From: a virus | Strand: one strand, 5' to 3' | IMG/VR virus record: IMGVR_UViG_3300027859_000890 | Span: 62,001 to 126,000 of that record | Length of the DNA: 64,000 nucleotides | Shown: piece by piece, positions 48,557 to 57,046 of the stretch | Layout: each line of letters begins with the position of its first letter | Numbering within the stretch: the first letter of the stretch is position 1 | Program-made: the position numbers and the translations under genes | The notes under the pieces: model-generated | Databases searched by the model: none | What the model saw: the letters and a program-made list of their open reading frames with translations, nothing else | Told to the model about the DNA's origin: nothing

Positions 48557-51500
48557 ATGTTCAATGTAGCAAATGGCGCACTAATTTCAACAATTGACAG
48601 CAGCGATCCAAGTCCTGTTAAAATACCTCTTCCAATTATTACAGAAAATAGCACAAACAATATTACAGATTGGTTGGCAGATAATCTCAGTTCTAATACT
48701 ACTGTATATATTGATATGGATAATACCTTAGTAAATTTCAATAAGGGTCTTGCTGCTTTATTTGGTTTGACAAATGCTAGAGATATAGGACAACCTAGAG
48801 ATGTGAAAACCAGCACAATAGCAGCAGCAATGCCAGGTTTTTTTGCAGATTTAGAAAAACTACCACAAGCAGATGATTTATTAAGTAAATTTACAAACTA
48901 TACTTTACTTACAACAGATACAGGCTATTTAAATGGCAATAATGAAAAAGCAACGTGGGCCAACACAAACTTAAATAATATGGGTTACCCATATGCAGAT
49001 ATTTTATATGCAACAAATTTTGATAAAGCACCTTATGGAAATACAACGACTATTTTGATAGATGATAGTCCAACTTATGTACAACAATTTAATTTTGCAG
49101 GTGGACAGGCTTTTAGATACATATGGACAGAAATAGTTGCAGGTAGTTTACCACCAGGACTTACATTAGTAGACAATACAATAGTTGGTAGCCCAGTAAG
49201 TCAAAATGAAACGAGTACAAGTACATTTACTATTAGGTTACACGACAATGATGGATACGTAGATAGAGAACTTAGTATTAGATTATTAGCAGATCCAGAT
49301 TACAGTGTATGGAATGTACCAAGTCCGTATGATGTTGGTAGGTTTTTAGAAAGAAAACAACTAGATATTGATTTGCCTATTGATCCGGTTAACTCGCCAA
49401 CTATAAAACTTATTGCCGGAGAGTTGCCAGCAGGACTTAGACTAGAAGGTTATAAAATTAAGGGTGCTGCATTTGAAGTCAAAAGACTAAAAAGTTTTAA
49501 ATTTGTATTGCGAGCAACACTGAATAATGTTATTGCAGACAGAACATTTGAAATAACGATTGAAGGCGAAGATGCACCAGAGTGGGTAACACCCGCAGGT
49601 CCATTAAATATTGGTTCTACATTTACACAAAGTTTTTGGTTTGATCAAACAAACACAGACTTTGGTATTTACACTGCAATAGGAAGTACCTCTTATACTA
49701 AACAACCAGTTACATATAATGAAGGTATTCCTAGTAATACTACTGGTTCTGACGGAGATTATCTTTACGATACGGTAAACAATGTATTTTACTTCAAGTA
49801 TGATGGCTTGTGGAAATTATTTAATCAAGATAATTTAAGAGGTGTGTACGGTAATGACACAAGATTAGAAGTTAGTGAAACGAGACCTAATCCTTTGAAT
49901 GTTGATTTTTGGTTCAATATCAATCCAGCAAACAATGGATTAGATTTACGAATTAGCAGATTTGACAGCAGTTTGTTTAGATGGAAGCCACAACTATATA
50001 AACTATCAAAAACTGCACCAATTGATCCAGAAGACAAAGATGTATGGATACAGTATTTTGATAACGATACAAAATTATTATTTAAATATTATGACAGAGA
50101 CGAATTGCAATGGGACGATTTACCATATACAGCAAGTCCTGTACCACCAGAAAGAGCAAGTAATGCTTTCTTTGTTATAGATAACAGTAAAGTTGAATTT
50201 CCATTAGAAGTTATTGACGCTGATTTATCTGCAGGTGAAACTTTACAATATTACATTGCTGATGGTGATGGAGAATTACCCCCAGGCTTAACACTTTCAA
50301 CTGATGGTGTGATAAGTGGTATCGTTGATCCTATACTAGCTTTAGATGCAGATAATTATGATCCATACGGTGATAGCACTAGAAAACAACAAGGTGTAAC
50401 AGACACAGATGGGTTTGACAGCGATCCATATGATATACAGTTTTATGGTTATGGTTTACCTAGTCGTAATCCAAGAAAATTAAATAGAGAATACGAATTT
50501 TTTATTACAGTAGCAGATGAAGTTAGTGACAGCAAAAGACGTTTTTCTTTATATGTTGTAAGTGATGATTTTTTAAGAGCAGACAATACTATTATGCGAG
50601 CTGCTACAGGATTGTTTACAGCTGATAATACATATTTACGTAAACCAATATGGATCACAAGAGGTAACCTCGGTAGCATTAGAGCAGATAATTATCAAAC
50701 AATTTTTATTGATGTGTACGATCCAAACTACTTATTAGGAAACGTAAACTATTTAATACGTGAATACAATGATGACGGAACTAGAAGTATTATTCCAGAA
50801 GGTTTGGATTTTGATACCAACACAGGTGAACTTGCTGGTATAATTCCATATCAACCTGCTGTTGAAAAAGATTATAAATTTACAATTGAAGCAACAAGAA
50901 GTGAAGCTGACGAAGAGGTGTTCGAAGTAAACACAAACATTTACGAAGATACTCTTGCAGGTATGATGAATTTAAAAGTTAATAAAATATCAAGAAGTTT
51001 AGAAGATGGCATTGATGATATTGAAGCACTTAAAGATACACAAGTTACTATTGAAAACAATGATTATTTGATTGTTGATATAAATGACGATAATCCGCAA
51101 TATGATGTTTTACAGTTTGGTTATCCATTACTGCCGAGTCCGTTTTTAAGACCACTAACATTAAGTAAAAACATTGTAATAGGCGATTCAATTGCATTAG
51201 CATATAGAAATAATCTTACAGAAACAGAAATATCACAATGGGTAGGACGTAATATAAATTATGGTGGCACATATAATTTTGTAAAAGAAATTGACTTTGT
51301 TCGTAATTATAGATTTGTAGGAGAAAGCAATCAATCTATGGGCGTGAACTTTACATCAGCAGGAATAAGTATTATTCCGGGTGAGCCTATTCAAACAAGC
51401 ATTAAAAGAGCACTAGCTGCTGTAACAAATATAGACCAAGATTTGATTATTGTTGACGTTACTGATTTGACTAGCATTGCAGTCAACATTCCACAAACAG

Positions 51501-53137
51501 CATTGAGCAACAACAGGAACTTATTAGAAAGTGTATTTGATACTGAAGATAGTTCTCCAGTGTATAGTGTTGTAGATGATGATACAGTAAAAATTACATT
51601 CAACAATAGCTGGGCTGTAAATGTAGCAAAAGATACACAATTTGCATTAGGCGCTTTAAAAAATAAAAGAATTACAAAAAGAATTTTAGAAACACAAAGT
51701 GAATTTACAAGTACAAGCAAAACATTTACATTAAAAGTTTTAGGTAATATAGATAGTACAATAAAATGGATTACTCCAGCTGAATTACCTACTCTTGGTG
51801 CTAACAGAATTAGTTATTTAAAAGTTGTTGCAGAAACTACATTAGAAGGTGCAAACTTAAGATATGATTTATTAAGTGGTAAGGTACCAGTTGGTTTAGA
51901 AATAAAAAGAAATGGAGAAATTGTTGGCACAGTAAAACAGTTTGGTACACCAACAGATCCAGGACTTACAACTCTTGATAATAGAGAAATTACTTTTGAT
52001 GGAAAAACAACTACATTTGATAGAAAATTCTCATTTAAAGTATTAGCAAGAGATAGATTTGGATACAGTGCTTTATCAAGAACCTTTAGTATTACAATTT
52101 TAGACCTTGATACAAGACTTTATAGTAATGTCTTTATGCAACCTTTCTTGGTTACACAACAAAGAGAAGTATACGATAATTTCATAAATGACTACACTAT
52201 ATTTGATGCAAGTTTAATATATCGTCCTTATGATAGTAATTTTGGTGTACAAAAAGATTTACGCACACTTGCGTATGCTGGCATTGAACAAAAGAATATT
52301 GAAAATTTTGCTGCTGCTGTCAGATTAAATCACGGCAAAAAAAGTTTTGCATTTGGTGAACTTAAAACTGCTGTGGCAAAACAGCCAGGAACAAATGATA
52401 TTGTGTATGAAGTAGTATATGTTGACGTAATAGATCCTGGCAAGCCCAAAGAAGGTGAAACAAAACTAAGAGCCAAAATACGCACTGGCACAGAACTGAA
52501 TGTTAACCAAGTAAAGGTAGAAGCAAGAGATGACGAAAGTGCCAAAACACAAGGACAAGGATTTTTTAGTATATCAACAAGATCTGGAGTAATTGTTAAA
52601 GTACCAGATCAGAATGGATTAACATTAGTCACAAGAGCTGGAAACTTAATTCTTCCTACTAATGGTGGTATTGCAATCATAGGAAGAAATGGAACTGTAA
52701 GTGTACCAACCACAAGTTTAACAAACGATGCAAGTGGTGATCCGTTCCGTTTCAGACCAAAAGGTGATGTTATTACAGCTGATCAAACTAGTGTAATTAC
52801 AAGCCAATCTAAGGATCAATATAGATATATCAATAACATAGGAACTATGCGTAAACGTATAGCAGAAATAGGTGCAAACGAAAGAGAATTTTTGCCTCTA
52901 TGGATGCGTACAGCACAAGATGGTAGCTTGTCAGAACTAGATTATGTTACTGCATTACCATTGTGTTACACTGTTCCAGGTGGAGCAAAAACAATTAAAG
53001 AAAATATTGAAAATGCAGGATTTGATTTTAAACAAATAAGCTATCAAATTGATAGATACATTGTAGATAAAACAGCAGATAACAATCAAGAAACTTATAT
53101 TTTGTTTCCACGTCACACTTTTAACAATGCTTTATAA
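48557..53137 (+). CDS. Giant structural protein with HAD nucleotidase-like domain and Ig-type repeats
   Basis: 1526 residues. At about 49-190 lies a complete HAD-type 5'(3')-deoxyribonucleotidase pattern: VYIDMDNTLVNF (Asp53, Asp55), PGFFADLEKLP, Thr119-120, Lys131 and ILIDDSP (Asp169-170). After it come five 'putative Ig' repeats of the form [LI]PxGL-x(n)-G-x-(I/L)-x-G near GSLPPGLTL, GELPAGLRL, GELPPGLTL, IPEGLDF and GKVPVGLEI. Likely a baseplate or fibre protein. An enzyme domain within a virion adhesin is odd; see findings. Confidence 0.75.
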   Translation: MFNVANGALISTIDSSDPSPVKIPLPIITENSTNNITDWLADNLSSNTTVYIDMDNTLVNFNKGLAALFGLTNARDIGQPRDVKTSTIAAAMPGFFADLEKLPQADDLLSKFTNYTLLTTDTGYLNGNNEKATWANTNLNNMGYPYADILYATNFDKAPYGNTTTILIDDSPTYVQQFNFAGGQAFRYIWTEIVAGSLPPGLTLVDNTIVGSPVSQNETSTSTFTIRLHDNDGYVDRELSIRLLADPDYSVWNVPSPYDVGRFLERKQLDIDLPIDPVNSPTIKLIAGELPAGLRLEGYKIKGAAFEVKRLKSFKFVLRATLNNVIADRTFEITIEGEDAPEWVTPAGPLNIGSTFTQSFWFDQTNTDFGIYTAIGSTSYTKQPVTYNEGIPSNTTGSDGDYLYDTVNNVFYFKYDGLWKLFNQDNLRGVYGNDTRLEVSETRPNPLNVDFWFNINPANNGLDLRISRFDSSLFRWKPQLYKLSKTAPIDPEDKDVWIQYFDNDTKLLFKYYDRDELQWDDLPYTASPVPPERASNAFFVIDNSKVEFPLEVIDADLSAGETLQYYIADGDGELPPGLTLSTDGVISGIVDPILALDADNYDPYGDSTRKQQGVTDTDGFDSDPYDIQFYGYGLPSRNPRKLNREYEFFITVADEVSDSKRRFSLYVVSDDFLRADNTIMRAATGLFTADNTYLRKPIWITRGNLGSIRADNYQTIFIDVYDPNYLLGNVNYLIREYNDDGTRSIIPEGLDFDTNTGELAGIIPYQPAVEKDYKFTIEATRSEADEEVFEVNTNIYEDTLAGMMNLKVNKISRSLEDGIDDIEALKDTQVTIENNDYLIVDINDDNPQYDVLQFGYPLLPSPFLRPLTLSKNIVIGDSIALAYRNNLTETEISQWVGRNINYGGTYNFVKEIDFVRNYRFVGESNQSMGVNFTSAGISIIPGEPIQTSIKRALAAVTNIDQDLIIVDVTDLTSIAVNIPQTALSNNRNLLESVFDTEDSSPVYSVVDDDTVKITFNNSWAVNVAKDTQFALGALKNKRITKRILETQSEFTSTSKTFTLKVLGNIDSTIKWITPAELPTLGANRISYLKVVAETTLEGANLRYDLLSGKVPVGLEIKRNGEIVGTVKQFGTPTDPGLTTLDNREITFDGKTTTFDRKFSFKVLARDRFGYSALSRTFSITILDLDTRLYSNVFMQPFLVTQQREVYDNFINDYTIFDASLIYRPYDSNFGVQKDLRTLAYAGIEQKNIENFAAAVRLNHGKKSFAFGELKTAVAKQPGTNDIVYEVVYVDVIDPGKPKEGETKLRAKIRTGTELNVNQVKVEARDDESAKTQGQGFFSISTRSGVIVKVPDQNGLTLVTRAGNLILPTNGGIAIIGRNGTVSVPTTSLTNDASGDPFRFRPKGDVITADQTSVITSQSKDQYRYINNIGTMRKRIAEIGANEREFLPLWMRTAQDGSLSELDYVTALPLCYTVPGGAKTIKENIENAGFDFKQISYQIDRYIVDKTADNNQETYILFPRHTFNNAL

Positions 53138-53150
53138 ATAAAGATAAATA
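53133..53150 (+). promoter_or_regulatory. Tandem late promoter cores for the 53170 gene
   Basis: TATAAATA at 53133-53140 (overlapping the previous stop) and GATAAATA at 53143-53150, then GAAGGA before the ATG at 53170. Confidence 0.6.
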
Positions 53151-53169
53151 CTTTTGAAGGAAAACAAAT

Positions 53170-53757
53170 ATGGCAAGTAATATAGTATCAGACACAATAG
53201 ACGGAACGTATCCAGTTGCAGGTATCGACAACGATACACAAGGATTTCGTGACAATTTTACAATTATCAAAGCTGGACTAGCAGTTGCAAATACTGAAAT
53301 TACTGACTTACAGGCCAATACAGCAAAAACCAATGTTACAACTTCATACAACAATAACACAATTGAAAATGTAAATGTAAAAGCTGGCCAGAGAGAAAGT
53401 ATTGAAACTAATGTAGTAGGTGAAACAAACTTGACACTGAGTTTTAATTCAGGACATTATTTTAGACTTACAAATGTAAACAATCCAGTTACAATAAATT
53501 TTGATGATTGGCCGGAAACAAGCAACTATGCAGAAATGGTTGTTCACTTTAATGGTAATGGTAGTGGAACACAAGCTGTAACATTTGCAAGTCCTGGTTC
53601 TACAAATATTTACGTTGACAATGGTGGTGCTTGGACTAACAGAAGTATCAATGTACCAGCAAGTGCTGATCAAAGTATCAAAGTACGTGCGTGGACACAC
53701 AACAACGGTGATGATGTATACATTGAATATCAAGGCCAATTTGTAACAACAGTATAA
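53170..53757 (+). CDS. Small virion structural protein
   Basis: 195 residues. N-terminal motif VAGIDNDTQGFRDNFTIIKA is a distant version of the attachment motif in the other fibres (N-D-x-G-F-R-x-N-F). Strand-rich C-terminus with an NGGAWTN turn. Frequent in T4-like marine phages next to fibre genes. Confidence 0.7.
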   Translation: MASNIVSDTIDGTYPVAGIDNDTQGFRDNFTIIKAGLAVANTEITDLQANTAKTNVTTSYNNNTIENVNVKAGQRESIETNVVGETNLTLSFNSGHYFRLTNVNNPVTINFDDWPETSNYAEMVVHFNGNGSGTQAVTFASPGSTNIYVDNGGAWTNRSINVPASADQSIKVRAWTHNNGDDVYIEYQGQFVTTV

Positions 53758-53758
53758 T

Positions 53759-53983
53759 ATGCATCCTCTTATTGACGATTTAGATGAGTTTACAGATTCG
53801 CAGCTTCAAGAAAAAGTTGTAACACTAAAGAAAAGATATTTTTCAACTATGAATCCTGATGTGCAGTCACAAATAACTTTGTTAATAGATACATATCAAT
53901 GGGAACTTGAAAAACGTGATAGAGACAAGAAAAAAAGTCAAAAACCAGATAATGATCTTGACAATTTAATCAATGTATCGTAA
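53759..53983 (+). CDS. Small helical protein, 74 aa
   Basis: HPLIDDLDEFTDSQLQEKVV, then a helix with K-K-R-Y-F and a basic, lysine-rich end. A conserved small protein type in T4-like phages; possibly an assembly factor. It carries the -35 of the next promoter in its 3' end. Confidence 0.6.
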   Translation: MHPLIDDLDEFTDSQLQEKVVTLKKRYFSTMNPDVQSQITLLIDTYQWELEKRDRDKKKSQKPDNDLDNLINVS

Positions 53984-53986
53984 TAT
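53958..53986 (+). promoter_or_regulatory. Sigma70-like promoter for the DnaE-like fragment
   Basis: TTGACA at 53958-53963, a 17-base spacer, TAATAT at 53981-53986; the ATG follows after 6 bases, predicting a leaderless mRNA. Confidence 0.6.
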
Positions 53987-53992
53987 ACATAT

Positions 53993-54517
53993 ATGCTTAT
54001 GAAAACAGATGATTTAGGTATTCCTCGATTTACTAATCGCGATTTAGTCGATATGATTTATAGCGGCCACGCTGATAAGTGTCACGTTGTGCTATGTGAT
54101 GAATCAGATGATATAGATAAGTTTAATATTGCAATGGAAGAACAAGGTTTGAATAAACTGCAAAAATATATTCCATTAGATGTAGATCAAAAAACTTTTG
54201 ACGGTGTATGTCAAGGTGAATGGTTTATGCCAGATGAATATAAAAATATGGACATTGCAGGATACTTACAAAATAAATGTGATACAAAAGAAGAGCTTAC
54301 ACGTTATTTTGAAGAATATGCAGAATACAACAAAAGAGGTATGCTGCCACTGTTAAGATATATGTGTTATCTAGTAGACTTTATGCGTGGAAATGACATT
54401 GTATGGGGTGTAGGACGTGGATCAAGTGTTGCAAGTTATATTTTATACTTGATTGGCGTACACAGAATTGATAGTATTGCATACAATTTAGACTGGCGTG
54501 AATTTTTGCGTGACTAA
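53993..54517 (+). CDS. DNA polymerase III alpha-like palm fragment
   Basis: A 174-residue protein whose last third (139-174: GVGRGSSVASYILYLIGV, then ID and a W/F-R-x-FL end) matches the DnaE/PolC region just before the catalytic aspartates. In DnaE the sequence continues to PDxD; here the protein stops at FLRD. It therefore lacks polymerase catalytic residues and most domains. It may be a remnant or a small regulator or decoy of the host replicase. Promoter spacing suggests a leaderless start at 53993. Confidence 0.65.
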   Translation: MLMKTDDLGIPRFTNRDLVDMIYSGHADKCHVVLCDESDDIDKFNIAMEEQGLNKLQKYIPLDVDQKTFDGVCQGEWFMPDEYKNMDIAGYLQNKCDTKEELTRYFEEYAEYNKRGMLPLLRYMCYLVDFMRGNDIVWGVGRGSSVASYILYLIGVHRIDSIAYNLDWREFLRD

Positions 54518-54520
54518 ATA
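54514..54520 (+). promoter_or_regulatory. Weak late-type core before the 54542 gene
   Basis: CTAAATA at the preceding stop, with AGGAG 10 bases before the ATG at 54542. One mismatch to the ATAAATA core. Confidence 0.3.
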
Positions 54521-54541
54521 TATTGATATTAGGAGAACCCT

Positions 54542-54982
54542 ATGGCTATGAAACCAAAGACAAAAAAAGTTTACAGATCAATGCAAGGTAAAATTGTTGA
54601 TATTGATAAACTTATCAAAAGAAATGAATTAACGCCTGCTGTAGGAAATGCAAAAGTAAATGCAAGAGGTGATGAATTAGGCCCAGGTGGAAAAATTATT
54701 CGTAAAAGAGAAGAAGTTGTTAGAGATTACTATGACGGTAACAGACCAGTTGCTGACGAAGTACCCACTAAATCAACAGAATCTTTATCGTCAGCAGAAG
54801 CAGCACAAATTGCTGAATTTGATGACGAACCTGTACCGCCTAAACCAGCACCAAAGCCGGCGCCAAAGCCTGTCCAAAAAAAGGCAGTACCAAAAGATCT
54901 TGAAGAAGCAATTGAAGAAGTTACAGTCGAAGATGATTGGATCGAAGACGAAGAAGGAAATTTTGTAAAGAAAGGTGACTAA
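54542..54982 (+). CDS. Conserved phage protein with proline/lysine-rich linker
   Basis: 146 residues. The ordered N-terminal half contains NELTPAVGNAKVNARGDELG then GPGGKIIRKREEV, a block I recall as highly conserved in marine T4-like phages. A PKPAPKPAPKP linker and an acidic C-terminus follow. Role unknown; likely virion or assembly. Confidence 0.65.
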   Translation: MAMKPKTKKVYRSMQGKIVDIDKLIKRNELTPAVGNAKVNARGDELGPGGKIIRKREEVVRDYYDGNRPVADEVPTKSTESLSSAEAAQIAEFDDEPVPPKPAPKPAPKPVQKKAVPKDLEEAIEEVTVEDDWIEDEEGNFVKKGD

Positions 54983-55359
54983 TGAGCTCAGACGGTATGG
55001 GTGGTGGATTTAAAATTACACCAAAAGTAAAGGGTACACTCAGCCCTATAAAAAACAGAGTAATCGTAAGTGATATGCACTTTGGAGAACAAGTTACTAC
55101 AGGTGGCTTGATACTTACAGGTGATGATGGTACATCACGTGGAATTTATCCACGTTGGTGTCGTGTACACGCAGTTGGTCCTGAAAACAAAGATGACTAT
55201 GCTGTAGGCGATTGGATTTTAGTTGAACACGGACGTTGGACACGTGGTATTGATGTCGACGAAGGTAATGGTGAAAACACGTTGAGAATGGTTGAAGCAG
55301 AAAGCATTATGGGCTGGAGCAAAGAAAAACCAGAAGACGCAAGCATAGGTATGGAATAA
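54982..55359 (+). CDS. GroES-like co-chaperonin (T4 gp31-like)
   Basis: 125 residues. The GroES beta-barrel pattern is seen: KGTLSPIKNRVIVSDMHFGE, a mobile-loop-like GGLILTGDDGTSRG, then RVHAVGPENKDDYAVGDWIL and VEAESIMGW. T4 gp31 replaces GroES on GroEL to fold the capsid protein; a similar role is likely. TAATG-coupled at both ends. Confidence 0.8.
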   Translation: MSSDGMGGGFKITPKVKGTLSPIKNRVIVSDMHFGEQVTTGGLILTGDDGTSRGIYPRWCRVHAVGPENKDDYAVGDWILVEHGRWTRGIDVDEGNGENTLRMVEAESIMGWSKEKPEDASIGME

Positions 55360-55547
55360 TGCAAACATTAAAAAATTATATACAAGTAATCATTGGTATT
55401 GAAGTAATACTCATTCTAGCTATGCTAGGTGTTATATTTCTACAGGAAATGCAACTAATGAATATGGAAATGGGTTCTTGGGCGTTAGGTATTGAAGAAC
55501 AATATGGCGAAGGCGTTTGGGAACGTTTGAAAGATATGGATGATTAA
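55359..55547 (+). CDS. Single-pass membrane protein, 62 aa
   Basis: One helix at about 8-28 (VIIGIEVILILAMLGVIFLQ), then a methionine-rich, acidic soluble part. Coupled to both neighbours. No family recognised. Confidence 0.55.
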   Translation: MQTLKNYIQVIIGIEVILILAMLGVIFLQEMQLMNMEMGSWALGIEEQYGEGVWERLKDMDD

Positions 55548-55900
55548 TGACAAATCCTTTTTTTGATATTGAACGTTTTGGCTCAGCGTGTGATCAAGAG
55601 CCATCAGAAGCAAACTATAAAATGTATCTTACACTTATTGACGAAGAAGTTGGTGAGCTGGTAGAAGCAGTTGCAGCCAATGATAAGGTAGAACAATTAG
55701 ATGCATTAGTTGATATTTTAGTTGTTACTATGGGTGCTATTAGAGCAGGCGGATTTGACGGAGAAGGTGCTTGGCGTGAAGTTATGGCGACAAACTTTGC
55801 TAAGATCGATAAAGATACAGGAAAAGTTCGCAAACGTGAAGATGGCAAAGTTTTAAAACCAGAGGGTTGGAAAGCGCCAGAACTTGGACAATTTATTTGA
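55547..55900 (+). CDS. MazG-like NTP/PRA pyrophosphohydrolase
   Basis: 117 residues with the all-alpha NTP pyrophosphohydrolase pattern: DEEVGELVEAV (Glu33, 34, 37) and LDALVDILVVTMGA (Asp52, Asp56), then KVRKREDGKVLKPEGWKAP, the end seen in phosphoribosyl-ATP-pyrophosphohydrolase-like phage enzymes. Cuts nucleoside triphosphates to the monophosphate and pyrophosphate, possibly lowering ppGpp or removing odd nucleotides. A second MazG-like gene lies at 57046. Confidence 0.8.
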   Translation: MTNPFFDIERFGSACDQEPSEANYKMYLTLIDEEVGELVEAVAANDKVEQLDALVDILVVTMGAIRAGGFDGEGAWREVMATNFAKIDKDTGKVRKREDGKVLKPEGWKAPELGQFI

Positions 55901-56066
55901 AAATTTTGAATGGTATGACTTTGCAGTCATACTATTTTTTGCTAATATAATGAGCACACTCCTATTATCAATATTTTTAGGTGGTGGTTTTATATCTGCT
56001 ATTTTATTGGCTGCTATGTGGGAAGGCTGGAAGTTTTACGAAGGCTTTAGAAAAAATAATTCTTGA
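55884..56066 (+). CDS. Small membrane protein, 60 aa, TTG start
   Basis: TTG at 55884 inside the MazG-like gene; one or two helices (YDFAVILFFANIMSTLLLSI and GGGFISAILLAAMW). No ATG start is available. Plausible but not certain. Confidence 0.45.
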   Translation: MDNLFENFEWYDFAVILFFANIMSTLLLSIFLGGGFISAILLAAMWEGWKFYEGFRKNNS

Positions 56067-56091
56067 CTCCTAGCAACTTGTAAGTTATTAT
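56063..56091 (+). promoter_or_regulatory. Sigma70-like promoter for the exonuclease operon
   Basis: TTGACT at 56063-56068, a 17-base spacer, TATTAT at 56086-56091; AGGAG lies 8 bases before the TTG start at 56119. Confidence 0.65.
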
Positions 56092-56118
56092 AACAATATA
56101 ATTAATAGGAGTTTTCTT

Positions 56119-56643
56119 TTGGCTATTCACGCAATGATTGACCTTGAAACACTTGATGTGACACCACAGGCAAGTGTATTGACAGTGGGCGGCGTAAAAT
56201 TCGATCCTAATACTTTTATGGAACCATATGACGAATTTTATTTCAAATTAGACATAGATGCACAAAGTAGCCGTGTTGTCAATGACAGCACAATTGCTTG
56301 GTGGAGTACACAAGATAAAAAAGTACAAGAAGAAGCATTTAGTGAAAATGACAGAACACATCCTCAAGTTTTTTTAGAACACTTGCCTAAATGGATGGTA
56401 GGTGTTGACGTACTTTGGGGACACGGATATGGTTTTGATATTACAATCATAGAGGATATGTTGCGAAATTATGCTAACCCTATTCCGTGGCAATTTTGGC
56501 AAGTGCGTGATAGCCGCACATTATTTGCAATGGCAAAAGTAGACCCACGTAAAGCAATGCAAAGTGATTTGCATAATGCATTAGCAGATGCATACTTTCA
56601 AGCAAAAGGTGTGCAAATGGTATACAAGGAATTAGGTTTATGA
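56119..56643 (+). CDS. DexA-like 3'-5' exonuclease
   Basis: 174 residues from a TTG start fixed by AGGAG. DLETL (Asp8, Glu10) is exo motif I; STIAWWSTQ matches the STIEWW block of T4 DexA; WGHGYGFDITII is motif II and HNALADA motif III (DEDDh-type). It degrades 3' ends of single-stranded DNA or RNA. T4 DexA trims DNA ends; a role in host-DNA breakdown or repair is likely. Confidence 0.85.
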   Translation: MAIHAMIDLETLDVTPQASVLTVGGVKFDPNTFMEPYDEFYFKLDIDAQSSRVVNDSTIAWWSTQDKKVQEEAFSENDRTHPQVFLEHLPKWMVGVDVLWGHGYGFDITIIEDMLRNYANPIPWQFWQVRDSRTLFAMAKVDPRKAMQSDLHNALADAYFQAKGVQMVYKELGL

Positions 56644-56870
56644 AAATGAGGATTGAAGGCTTGACAGATGCTCAGTGTAAAATACTGGATCGTATGTGGG
56701 AAGCAGAAACTGTTGAGGAATTATTTGATTTCTTTTCTACTCTTACAGAAGCCGAATACCAAATGGCGCTAACATTACACGAAATGCTTATGCACGAAAT
56801 AGGCGAAGAAGAAACTAAAAACGTAACCTTAGCAAAAGAAATGCTAGAAAACATAGGAGTAAAAGTATGA
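56640..56870 (+). CDS. Small acidic helical protein, 76 aa
   Basis: MKMRIEGLTDAQCKILDRMW followed by EELFDFFSTLTEAEYQMALT. All-helical, acidic; not recognised. ATGA-coupled to the exonuclease and the next gene. Confidence 0.6.
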   Translation: MKMRIEGLTDAQCKILDRMWEAETVEELFDFFSTLTEAEYQMALTLHEMLMHEIGEEETKNVTLAKEMLENIGVKV

Positions 56871-57046
56871 CAGACGGTCCATTCAAAGCAGCCTTTAATG
56901 ATGACACAGAAGGCGTAGTACGTAGAGAAATTATCACATATCGTGTTAAAGATGGTCAAATGGTAAAAGAAGAAGCAAGTCGCGATTATTACAAGTCAGG
57001 CGATTATCACGATACATCTAATTCTAAGCCTCTTGTGATGAGATAA
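56867..57046 (+). CDS. Small hypothetical protein, 59 aa
   Basis: Too short for many callers. Reads MTDGPFKAAFNDDTEGVVRR and ends SNSKPLVMR. It fills the space between two coupled genes with overlaps at both ends (ATGA and TAATG), which is strong evidence for translation. No family recognised. Confidence 0.6.
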   Translation: MTDGPFKAAFNDDTEGVVRREIITYRVKDGQMVKEEASRDYYKSGDYHDTSNSKPLVMR

